29,217 nt of DNA, from NCBI GenBank assembly GCA_022497145.1, contig MU386057.1, forward strand, positions 1 to 29,217. The letters are read 5' to 3'. Numbering within the stretch: the first letter of the stretch is position 1; every line of letters begins with the position of its first letter. The notes beneath the pieces were generated by a model. That model did no database searches and was not told the DNA's origin. It saw only the letters and a list, made by a program, of their open reading frames with translations. Source of the DNA: Rostrohypoxylon terebratum (lineage: Eukaryota; Ascomycota; Sordariomycetes; Xylariales; Hypoxylaceae). Position numbers and translations under genes: made by a program. Of this stretch, positions 8,711-19,901 are shown one piece after another.

Positions 8711-11700
8711 TTATTCGTGGCCGCCCTCAACGAGCTCTCTCTTGCCCCTACAAACAGGACACCCGCCTTCGATGCGGTCCCTGATTAGTCGTGCGTGTGT
8801 AACTTTGCTACCAACAAATCGTCCACCTCTTGAACGGTCCTCATCTCCATTCCCAACTACAGCGGGATCTGCAGCTTGGCCCGGGTATAGATATTCTAGG
8901 AGGTGGGTAATGTGGAACACATGGCCACACGCAAATCCCACTAATGTTTCCGTCTCCCATTCCGTGAAGGGTTCGCGGCATTTTGCACAGTGACCTGGTT
9001 TTATTTCTCGATGGTCATGTTCAGATTCTGGCCCGTTTCCGGAGGGGTTGTTGTTGGTCAGGGTGTTGATATCCGGTGCCTCGGTAGGTGTGGCAGTTCC
9101 TGTTTCGATCGTACGTGGTGTGGCGGATGGCGATGATAATTTTGCTGCCGCTGCTAAGTTCGGTATGTCCTTGACCTCTACATCAACATGATCATGAGCG
9201 TGCGTTATCACCTCAAACTTGATACCCTTTCGCTGCCCACTACGCAGTTGGTTCTGCGCTGCTGCGACTTCAGACCTAAGAACTCGGGCTACGCCAGAAG
9301 AAATGCTGTACTGAATTTCGTGTTCCTTCATAATGTGCTTCAAGCCTTCGCGAAGACCCGGGATTTCGAGGCCCTCAGGGATCCTACGGACTAAAGTAAT
9401 CGGGTTGATCGACGTCCCTACTTCCTCGAGTAATGCACGGATGAAGCGCGGCTTGTCCATGCTGTATTCGAGGAGGTCTTCCCATAGGTCAGGGTCGTCT
9501 TGCTCCTTTGCAAAACTAATGGCTTGCGAAACATCACCTAAGCGGTCAATAATTAGGTATAACGCCTGCTTCATTCGCCCAGTCTTAGAATACAAGTAAA
9601 CAAGCTCGGGTATGAAGTTCAGCTGCTCGCACTCCTGAACCGCTTCTTCGAATGTGTACGATGTTGACACCTTTAAGAAGTCCATGAGAAGCTCCCGGTC
9701 AAATCTTGCGAAAATATGGACGGCTAAATCGGCAAATTCATCTACTAGAGATATGCTTTCATCGACGGGCTGATCTCGAAAATCCTGCCATAGACCGCGG
9801 AAGTAGAAGTAAAGATAAAGATTGAGGTCTTTCTCCTCGAGTTGTCTGACCACCACTTCAGGTTTAATTAGACCTCTTCGTGCTTCGTCCACAAGCAGAG
9901 TAATGGCTTCAGAGGTGGCTTCTTCGAGCTCGGCGATACTCATGCGACTGAGTTCCGCTTCTGGTACCCTAAGCGCAATGAAGCTAATAACATCATCGGT
10001 AACAGCGTCGGCAAGATGGTTGTCTCTTATCAAACGCATCGCTGAGTCCGCATCTTGAAGTCTAATGTAGCATTTCAATGCTTCCCGATACCGCCCGCTT
10101 ACTTCGTGGAGTCTAGCTAAACTCTCCTTCACGATTCGCCAGTCGCGTCCCTTTTCACCATCTTCGACGCTGTCCTCTCTTACGTCGCGAAATTTCAACT
10201 GGTTTTCTAGGGCAATGCTGACCTCATTCGCGTCGAATAGCTCCGTTCCCCAACGGTCAAGTAATTCCTTGAACCGAGGTTTGTCTGTCTGAATGTAATG
10301 TCCTAGAACAATTTCGTATACGGTCCCTCGTATTGGTGGATGCATAGGTTCTGGCGGCATATAATCCACGATCTCGTCGAATTTCTTAGCTCCGGCAAAT
10401 GTGTAGATCCATTTTTCCCATTGGTGGGGAGTATTGACGACCTTTGCCGCAACCTGAGCAGCACGAACCCAATCCCCTTCCTCAACTAGCTCTTGAATCC
10501 AAAGTTCGCCGATCCGTCGCTTCTCCTTCTCGGCCGATGAGTTCATAAATCTAATATGGTCATCTACCATAGATGACGTTTCCTCGTAAAAGTCGTCAGC
10601 TGTTGATGGTCGCTGATTAGGGCTAGATGGCAATGTTCCAGAGAAATCCCCCGAGGGCGCATTCATGATCTCCGGGTGTTCGTTTAATAATTCCCAAGCA
10701 TCTGTGTATCTTTGGTGCTCTAAAAGCCATTCAAGGTGATCGCCTAGATCTCGCTTCGTTCCAAGAATACAGTCGTATGGACTATGAATAAATATTTTTG
10801 CGCCTGGTTTGACAAGGTTGGGATGGACCGTCTTAGATGCTAGCCTAGGAGCGGCTCGAATGCTTCCCGTAGTATTGCCAGCCCTAGGACTCGAGGCAGC
10901 GTCATTGCTATCCCTGCTTCGTATGCTAGCACCAGAGCTGAATAGTGATCTCGGATTGACGGCAACGTTCCACATATCTGTGCCGAATCCTGCCAAAGTC
11001 TCCAGGGTGCCGCGAGAGGCCACAACAGATGCCGCTCTGTTCGCTGGCAATATGCCTAAATGATAGTCATTGGATGAAAGTCGCTCGAATCGGTTTACTG
11101 GGAGGCTATCCTTGTCAACTTCAGCTTGAGATGTGAGGTCGATCAATCTCAATTCGGGAGCTTGGGCATTATTGCGACGTCTGATGCCACCCGATGGCTC
11201 GCCACTGCCAGATCGCTTGTGTTCCTTCGCCTTCTCGATTTCGTCGTCTTCTTCATCATCTGGTTTGCAGTAAGCAAGAACAAGAAGAAGAGTCTGGGTA
11301 TATAACGAAATGCCCGATATGATGCAATCCATGCGGAGTCTAGTAAAGTTAGTAGGTGCCATAACAATTCAAGTAGGACAACGCACATCTTCACGATCTC
11401 GGCTCTCCCGATAGATCTTTCGCCTGCATGCTTTCCTACACCAACACCCCCTGGATGAACATGAATAATCCAAATAGTTCCACCCCACCCCACTAATAGT
11501 CGCTCGATTGCCTTATCGTGCCTCTGGGCCTGTTGGCTTAACTTGGCAGCGGCTGGAGACAACGCACCCAGCGCATCATTTTCCTTTGCTACCTCCTCGC
11601 TTCCTATAGCCTGGTCGTCGATCCATTCTGCCCTGCCTTTCCATACGCCAGCCATCTCTTCCCATTCATCTGTCTGTGGTCGGTCGATGTGTCCTACTCG

Positions 11701-12851
11701 TTTCCAAGCATCTTCGATATCTGCAGTATCCAAATGTAGCTTAGTTCGCATGATCTTAATGCCATGTTCATTCAACCATACGACATATTTCCCCGATAAA
11801 GACCATTTGATGGTGCTAATAGTCCCCTCGCCGGAGTGAAGGACGGTGTCTTTGCCTGTGTTGGCGCCTATTCCGATGCTTCCGAGCCAGCCTGACGCCG
11901 CCGCCACAGCAGTGCCTGTAGTCGATGACGTACTTCTCCCTTGCGGGGCTCCGACGGTAAGAACCAAGCTTCCCGCAGTACCTCCAGACAAGTATGTCCT
12001 ATCATTCTTAAAATCTGGCGACAGAGCTATGGCTTGGACTGGACGCGCAAAGTTTCTCAGCTGTACATCTCTGAGTTCAATGAGAGGCTGAACTCGAACA
12101 TTGCCGTCCATGGAAGAGGTCCCGATGAAGATATTGTTCGACGGTATGTTAGGAACCTGGGGTAGTTCGCGTGATCTTCGCTGCCCGGCTGGAGAACCAT
12201 CTGACTGCTTTGACATGGGCCGGCTAGAAGCTTGCGATACTACTCTGTTGACAGCGTCGGACTTAAGGCTTGCAGGAAGAGATGGGGGTGGATACGGAGA
12301 TATGGAGATGTTGGTAACAGAAGCGGTATGGGCTTGGTAGACGAGCAAAGGCTGAAAATCCGGCAATTGAATGATGTGCTATCGAAACATTTCAGTGTTA
12401 GTTTTCCGTCACAAGCAGTTTACCCATGATATGTTCTTACAATATTTCCATTATGTGTTCCGACTATCATTTTATCTCCTGCGACGAGAAACGCACTGGT
12501 GGCATCGCCATTCCTATAGGCGGCACCCATGTGTTGGGTCAGACGAGCATATTTTAGTTTCGGTTCTTCATCTTCTTCTTCCTCATCCTCATCCTCATCT
12601 TCCTCCTCCTCCCCATCATCATCATCCTCTTCTTCGCCGGTTTCGCCAGTCTCGCTAGTCTTACCAGTCTTGCTATCCTCGTCTTCCTCGACTCCCTCCT
12701 TCGAGTCTGTAGCTGGATCTTTGGTACTCTCGGTGTGACAGGAAGCTTCTTCGTGGTCCGTGGTATCTACTTTGGTCTCGATTTCGTCATGATTTTGGGC
12801 ATCATTGCCGTCGTTGCCCAAGCTGGGCTGCTCTTCTGTCATGACGGGCAA
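8711..12851 (-). CDS. vps41: VPS41, HOPS vacuolar tethering complex subunit
   Basis: Three exons (12851-12441, 12378-11387, 11339-8711) give 1343 residues. Introns are 62 and 47 bases; the second has a perfect TACTAAC branch and ends ACTAG. The N-terminus is strongly acidic (about residues 55-95). It is followed by a WD40-like region (for example VGTHNGNIHIIQLPDFQP and RMDCIISGISLY, both typical of Vps41), a long helical clathrin-heavy-chain-like repeat region (from about residue 670, beginning near HLEWLLEHQRY), and a C-terminal RING-type zinc motif: CAKC near 1250, CGHVFH, and CPVC near 1329. In the family this protein bridges Rab7/Ypt7 membranes and drives docking and fusion at the vacuole, and it serves the AP-3 pathway. 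It is transcribed divergently from APC1. All expected domains are present and there is no sign of damage. Confidence 0.93.
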
Positions 12852-13611
12852 TCAACCAGAGTCGCTGACATTAGGGGCGGTCGCTACGATATGAGAAGTT
12901 AGAACAAAGCACAAGATACAAGGTCGTTTAACTGGTTATGAAGCAGGCAGCAATATCGACATCGAACTCCAAGTTGTCATGGGAAGATCTAATATCGCAC
13001 GTCGTAGACTTATTGACCGATATATGTAGAGAGGTATTGGGACGTTGGCTGACCGAGTGTTGATAGCCCTGGAGCTTTGTAACTTGGAGCTTTTGCGGTG
13101 GTAAATTGGAGAAGGAAACGCGAAGTTAGGTACCTAGATGCTAGCTACGTCAGTCGGTAGCTTCCTATTAGCTGGATCCGAGCTTGCCAAGACTTGATCG
13201 CAGCGTGGACTGAAACAGTCTCCTTCGAAAATTATGACCAATCATAGATGCTTCTTAAGCTTACACCCCCCACCTTTTTGAAATTCAGCCCCAACATTGA
13301 AACCTTATTTGATTTGGTAAGCTTACTTTATGTAACGAAGTACCTAGCCCACTTACCCATTAATTGACCTGGTCGCGTTTGCCTCATTGTTAGCGCGGAT
13401 CTGAGATCCGTTCTTGTGAATTCAAGAAGGTGCAAACCCTTGAAATTCATGAAAGTTTAGCTTAATCGGCAGATCGGGTAGGGGTCTGGAAATATTTATC
13501 GATATTTATTGAATCTTGAAACTCTTTCTTGTCCTTTCTTTTCTTTTCTAGACTTTTTACCGAGAAAGACGTAGATAGGTTCACTATCTCAATGGATCCT
13601 ATTCCGCCAAT
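12852..13611. promoter_or_regulatory. Divergent promoter region of VPS41 and APC1
   Basis: About 760 bases separate the two start codons. A pyrimidine-rich run at about 13519-13550 (TTTCTTGTCCTTTCTTTTC and on) precedes the APC1 start; such CT tracts often mark transcription start zones in filamentous fungi. TAGGTACCTAGATGCTAGC near 13127 is a palindromic spacer motif. No other gene is visible. Confidence 0.45.
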
Positions 13612-13624
13612 ATGGCCTCGGTGA
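13592..13624 (+). other. Upstream ORF overlapping the APC1 start codon
   Basis: ATG at 13592 opens a 10-codon frame (MDPIPPIWPR) that ends in TGA at 13622. It starts 20 bases before the APC1 ATG at 13612 and runs past it in another frame. Its context (T at -3) is weaker than that of the main ATG (A at -3), so leaky scanning could still reach APC1. Whether it is transcribed depends on the mRNA 5' end, which cannot be seen here. Confidence 0.5.
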
Positions 13625-16600
13625 CATCGCTTGGGCTGCACCAGCCTACGGCTCTCCAGTATGCTGTGCAAGAACAGTTGCTACCGGAAAACCCCCCCTG
13701 TTCCTCATATGACTGGAACATAACTGTTGAAAACACCATTGATGAAGAGGGGGAAGACGAGCTTCTAGTCACCAAAGATACCGTCATTTGGTCTAGGGGA
13801 TGTGTTTTTCGAAAAGCTTTCGGCTTTAAGCTTGAGAAAGAACCAATTACTCAAGCTCTTTTAACTTACTTTCCAAATTCCGAAGGCGATGAAGATTCCC
13901 AAGAGAATAAGTCACCAAACGAACGAGCTCGACCCGATGGCAATGAGAGACCATTGTCGAAAGCTTTGGTAGTTTTTCTGAAAACACAGGCTCATGTTTA
14001 TTTCCTGAATGGAACTAGTCACGTGGTGCATATGCCTTTTGAAGTCGAATCCGCATGCGTTGCTCCTCAAGGAGTCATAATACAGCGAAAGCAACGAACA
14101 GATAGCGGGTTAACCTCGAGCGTCAAATTTCCCCGAGTTCCACATAACTCATTCATTTCGAATCTCTCTCCATTGTCTGCCCGGTCCTCCCAGCAAAGCA
14201 CTTTTTCAACTGAGACTCTTGGTAAGCCAAAGGCCCTTCCTCTTAGGTTGAATGCGAACCTTGAGAATCTCTGGGATGTCCCGGAAGAGAAAAGCGACTC
14301 GCAGTGGCCACGTTTGGTCGCTCTTACAGATCCCTTATTAGAACTCGGATTAGTAGTCACCCATCCCGACAGGTCTGCTAAGCGGAAGAGCAGCCGGAAT
14401 TCTGATAAGTCTCCGAATTTCTTGGACCGGGCAGAAGAGATCATACATATCGAAGAAATACCGCATCACCAAGCCTATAGGAGAGGCAAGGGGAAGCTAG
14501 TTCTCGCAGTGACCGTTAACAGAGAGCTCTGCGTGTATACCGTTTGGAAGCTTACCTATATTCGAAATGATGATCCCTTCATCAATGGGCGAAAGGCTAC
14601 GAGGAAGACAGATAGGCGACGTAGCTCAATGCAGCCAGGCTTAGCCAGTGGTGCCACCACACCATTGCACCCAACTTTTAGAGAGAGTTTCGGTGCTCCA
14701 CTGCCTGGAAAGCGATCGCGAAAAAGTGAAAGGATCGAGAAGAATGAAAAGATATTAGAGAATCTTGAATCCTCTCTCGGAATCGAGAAAGAATCCGGCG
14801 TAACGCGGCGAACATCTCGCCGTGTAAGCTCTATGCTCGCCCGAGCTGATCTCTCTGCGTCCCAAGACAGAACGGCTTTTTCCGAGCATGCCCAGATATC
14901 AAATCATCCCAATGCGAGAAGAGACGCCTCGCACGGCAGCCATAGAGGCCGGACTAGTGGTGTGAGCTTCACTGGGGTTCCTAGCCATGGGGTGAACACT
15001 CTTTTAGAAGCTCCGGTAGACAGTTTATTGGAAGAACTTCGCGCTGGCGGAGACTTCGAGGGTTTCCATACGATGGGTTTGGACGACCACGATTTCGACG
15101 GGCTGACCCAAGAAATATTGTTTACCAAGATTCATAGTGTCCCTATAGACAACAGCAACGTTCGGTATTCTCTCTCGAAGCAGCCAGCACGGACACAATG
15201 CAAAGTTTTCTGTTTGGTCGGGCCGGAATCCATGGACGATATGCACAATCGCCAGCAAGTTTTGGTGGGAATCCAGGATCCAATGGAAAAGCGCCTACAA
15301 CTCCTAACCCTCTACTTACAATCGGATAAGTCATCCGATCATGATAGGACGGTTGTCACATTTGGACAACTCAGAAAAGCCCAAAACGTCATTGACTCCT
15401 GCAAAATAGTCGATGGTGAGACTTCCATGATCCTCGTATTGTCGCAATCCATCGAAGGCCAACGCGATCTCAGCATTCAAGCACCATGGTCCCAATTGAC
15501 ATCGATTACATTGCCGCCAAAATTATCGCTCGCCAATCTTCGTAACTTGGATTATCTCGGCAGTCTCGTCAATCGTGATGTTGGCATTAGGAGAGCTGTA
15601 ACACCTGTTATTAGTGAGATTGCCGGCCTACGGCATCCCAAGCTACGTGGTGTGGTCGATATCTTAGACGAGGACACTCAGCAACTGCACCAGATCCGCA
15701 TCCAGCTCCAGCCTACCTCTCCCCGTGTTTTCAAAGTCATCAAAGTCCTTCGCGCAGCTCTCCCAGCATCATCCGGAGAGAAAGTAATGTCCAATTGGTG
15801 GGAGGTCATCACATGGCTTCGGCAACAAGACGCTGATTTTGTAGATATTGAGTGGTCAGCAGTTGTGATCCAGGTTCTTTCAATATATCTGGCTCTAGGC
15901 GTAGATGAGGCTACGTTGCCAGTAGAAGGTAGACCTCGAAGAAAATCTAGGGGTTACCCCAGATCAAGTAGCGGAGTACACATCGATCTCGGTGATTGGG
16001 GCGCAATGAATACCTACGAAACCCCCAGATCATTAACCCATCCGCCTTGGATAGAAAACAAGGCATGGCAGTGGATAATGGAGGAGGACGATTCTTCCCT
16101 ATCAATGTTTCGACAAAACTCCGGACAGAAAAACGCGTCCTTCATTTCTTCGCACATTAAACATGCGTTGACGTACATGTCTTCTGGTCAAGGCGATATC
16201 GCCTTTGGTTCGAATGGTTATTTCCCAACCTGCTCGAAAAACGATTATTTAACGCGCACGAGATATGCTCAAGACGTCTTTCTTGCTCTTCACCTACTAC
16301 TAGAAGAGCAGAAACTAGATATTACATCTTCTCACGCATCTTCGCCAGGGTCAGTTGATCTCCGAGCCGTACTTCTCCAGGTTTCTCGATGGCTGAAGTG
16401 GCGTGATTGGGTGACCTCCTACGAACTCGAGATGCCACTAGATTGGCCAGAGCAACCACCGGAAGCTGTTGACATATCTATCCTATTAACGCCTCCGGAG
16501 CCGTCTTACTGGAATGTTTTCGACTGGATCCGAACAAGCCTATCTCAAGAGCCAACCCAGACAGCATTCGTACCACCGATAAGATCGGTCATGATGTACT

Positions 16601-19514
16601 CAGTAATCCCTCATACAAAAATGTTCGAGGACCTCTTCAAGATACTTTCCTGGAAGAGCCGGACGCCAATCGATTATGCAGAAGCAATATACGAAAGTGG
16701 CATTACGCTGTTAATATTGGAATCACTTCCAGAATACGTTCTTATACCCCTTCGGGACGCAATTGCCCGATGTCAACCAGCTCCTCCATCTGGATGGTCC
16801 AAAGGTTTACTCAACTTGGTCAACAGAAGCGATATCGGCTCGATATTGACGCGGTCGAATAAGCTTCATGTTGGCTCGACCAGTATGCTTGTAAGTATAT
16901 TTCCTGCTTTCTTCAGGCCAGCTATGTTAATGTCATCTAGGCTCCCACTCATATTGCCTCATGGGATTTCAATTCGCTATGCCAAAATGTGAAGGACTTT
17001 AATGATGCGCCTTCGGACGACATTGCAGAAAGTGATAAACAAGCAGTGATCCGTGCCATCTTCAAAGACGATCGGCGTCTCGACGAGATCAAATTGATGC
17101 TCAATACGACAAAACCGCGAATTATGCGGCTGGATCCACATCCCGAGTGGACGGAACCATTTTACCTTGAACAGCAAAAAGAGATGGTTACAAGGCTTGC
17201 TAACAACACCTTATCTATCCCTGCTGGTCGCGGCCTGATGAATTATGGACTACGGTTCCCTCTCCTAACCCAGAAGTTCCACATCAACGGCTTTGTTCTC
17301 AACTGTACTGTGAGACCTAATAATGTGACTGTCGGGGTTGACAAGTCGCTTTTTACAGAAGAGAGAATAGCTTGGGCCTTCTTCCATTCAGGGGTCGCTG
17401 GTGGATTATCCATCTCCCGACAAGCCAAGGGAATAGACACATCGTGGATCCTCTACAATAAGCCTGGCAACGATCTAAGCAATCGGCATGCTGGATTTCT
17501 CTTGGCTCTAGGTCTCAACGGACATCTGAAAGGGGTAGCAAAATGGGTTGCTTTCAAATATCTCACGCCAAAGCATACCATGACATCCATCGGCCTACTT
17601 TTAGGGTTGGCTGCATCATATATTGGAACCATGGACTCCCTCATCACTCGTCTACTGTCTGTCCACGTCACGCGAATGTTACCCCGCGGTGCCGCTGAGT
17701 TAAACCTTTCCCCCTTGACGCAAACAACTGGTATTATGGGTATTGGCCTGTTGTATTGTAATAGTCAACATCGCCGAATGAGTGAGATCATGATGTCTGA
17801 GATCGAGCATATCGAACCCGAAGACGACGAAGAACCGCTCCGTACTGAATGCTACCGATTGGCAGCAGGATTTGCTCTTGGTTTTATTAACCTAGGAAAA
17901 GGCACCGATTTGAAAGGTCTTCATGATATGCGAGTTACTGAGAAATTACTCACTCTCGCCTCTTCATCTAAGAAAGCCGAGCACGTGCATATTCTAGACA
18001 GATCTACCGCCGCCTCTGTAATGGCCATTACACTGATATATATGAAGTCAGAAGATCATATCGTTGCCCGAAAAATCGACGTCCCAGATACACCGCTACA
18101 ATTCGACTATATCCGTCCCGATATCTTATTGTTGCGCACTGTTGCTAAACATATGATTCTCTGGTCAGAAATTGAGCCAACACAGGAGTGGGTTCGCAAA
18201 AATCTTCCACGCCGCTATCATACAAGGCTTCAACCACCCCAATATCCCCCCGACCATCCATCCCGAGGACCGCTTAACTCTACGCATCTACCCTTCCTCA
18301 CGATTCTTGCTGGCCTCTGCTTTTCTATAGCTTTGCGTTTCGCCGGCTCAGGAAACTTGAAAGTCCGCGACCTCTTACTTTCTTATATCCGTAAATACTA
18401 TGCGCAATGCTGTCACCCCAACCCGAAAGCTAGTTTTGATGACAGGATTGTTCAAGTGACAGCAGCTATGTGTCTCGATGTCGTTGCGCTTTCTTGCGCG
18501 ACCGTGATGGCCGGCACGTGTGACCTGGAAGTTCTCCGGTACCTCCGCTCTCTTCACAGCCGGAATGATCTACAAACAACTTACGGTTCGCACATGGCGA
18601 CACATATGGCTATGGGTGTGCTCTCGCTTGGCTGCGGCACACAGACCTTCAACACATCAAATTTGGCTATTGCTTCGTTGCTTGTTGCTTTCTACCCCGT
18701 ATTCCCGGATTCGGTGCAAGATAACAAGAGCCACCTCCAAGCATTCCGACATTTCTGGGTCCTGGCCACCGACCCGCGTTGCCTTGTCACAAAGGACGTA
18801 GCAACCAATGCCCCCGTTTCTATGCCCATCGTCATCCGCCTCAAGAACTCGGAAGAGGAAGACGTGCGGATGACGCCGTGCCTCCTGCCCCCACTAAGCG
18901 ACATCCAAATTGTCCGTACCCTAGCCCCTGAGTTCTGGAACCACGAGCTCAACTTCGAGACGCATCCCGAGTACGCAGACGCGTTCTCGCGCTCGCAGGC
19001 GCTGTACCTTCGTCGACGGCCTGTTAGCGACAGCCCGTTCGCAACAACCATGCTGACGTTCGGTCGAAACGGCAGCCTCGGCGGCTGGTCGCTGTACACG
19101 GCAGCGCAACCCCTCGAGTGGCTCTTCGACCGCGTGCCCACCCTATCCAAACTCACTCACGCGGAGCGCGGACTCGTCCTCGACCGCGGGCTCGCGGGCC
19201 CAGACGCTAGTAACGGATCCGTAAGCGCCGTCGACGCCCGCCTCGTCCTTCAAGATATCGTGAACAGCGGTAACAGAGACGACCTACTTGGTCTGAAAGG
19301 CCTGTTCGAGTGGGCCGATTGGCGCGCCGGTAAAGCGCAGGAAGAACAGGATAAGGAGAGGAAGAAGGAGAAGGGGAAGAGCGAGGAAGTGAAGACGTTG
19401 ATCGAACAGAATAAGCAGAAGCAGAAACCGCCGCAGTGGAGCGGGGAGGGATGGTTGAGGGAGAGCATTGTCGAGGCTTTGAGGGGTGGGGTGTGGCTTG
19501 CTGGGAGGGAGTAG
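13612..19514 (+). CDS. apc1: APC1/BimE, anaphase-promoting complex subunit 1
   Basis: Two exons (13612-16890, 16941-19514) with a 50-base intron (GTAAGT...ATCTAG) give 1950 residues, usual for fungal APC1. The start MASVTSLGLHQPTAL is a family-type N-terminus. The first third is a probable beta-propeller region (SRGCVFRKAFGF, VYFLNGTSHVVHMPFEVES). It is followed by a basic, Ser-rich disordered stretch at about residues 330-450, a likely phosphoregulated loop. The join reads SMLAPTHIASWDF. Proteasome/cyclosome-type repeats follow, for example GLLLGLAASYIGTMDSLITR near 1315 and LAAGFALGFINLGKGTDL. The end is lysine/glutamate-rich and then tryptophan-rich. The protein is the large scaffold of the APC/C ubiquitin ligase that drives anaphase and mitotic exit. 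It appears intact and shares an upstream region with VPS41. Confidence 0.94.
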
Positions 19515-19901
19515 AGTATTTAGCCAGTAAAGGAGATATAGACGTTGAGGAGTATGATTTATAGAGATGAAAAAATGAGAAAGGGATGTCATTTTGGTCT
19601 GCATGTTCATCGCGCGCGTACACATATATGAGACTACGAGCTAAGGGAAACACAAGATAATACGCATAAGCCGGTTTATAAGACGATGGTAATGAGAGAA
19701 TAGGTAGTAAAGTTACCTAGTGAGTGCTATTCGTAAGTAACCTAACCTTTCAGTAGGTAACAAACCCCCTAAAGGCTATCTCATACCCCAAACCTGTACA
19801 AAAACTACGAGTACAGTCGTTGATCATGCATTCGTACCTATCCATAACTTGAACGCCGGTTAATCAGAGTTCTCCATGGTAGCTGACGACTCACCATCCT
19901 C
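19515..19901. other. Convergent intergenic stretch (APC1 and ADP-ribosylglycohydrolase 3' ends)
   Basis: About 390 bases between two stop codons. It is AT-rich with TACCTA/TAGGTA words; no gene or clear terminator motif is seen. The long minus-strand frames overlapping 19207-19653 are shadows of the lysine/glutamate-rich APC1 tail. Confidence 0.5.

Noticed and set aside
12529..12738. Serine-rich plus-strand frame
   Set aside because: It is the antisense shadow of the Asp/Glu-rich VPS41 N-terminus.
19207..19653. Minus-strand frames up to 148 codons
   Set aside because: Shadows of the lysine/glutamate-rich APC1 C-terminus with no coding motifs of their own.
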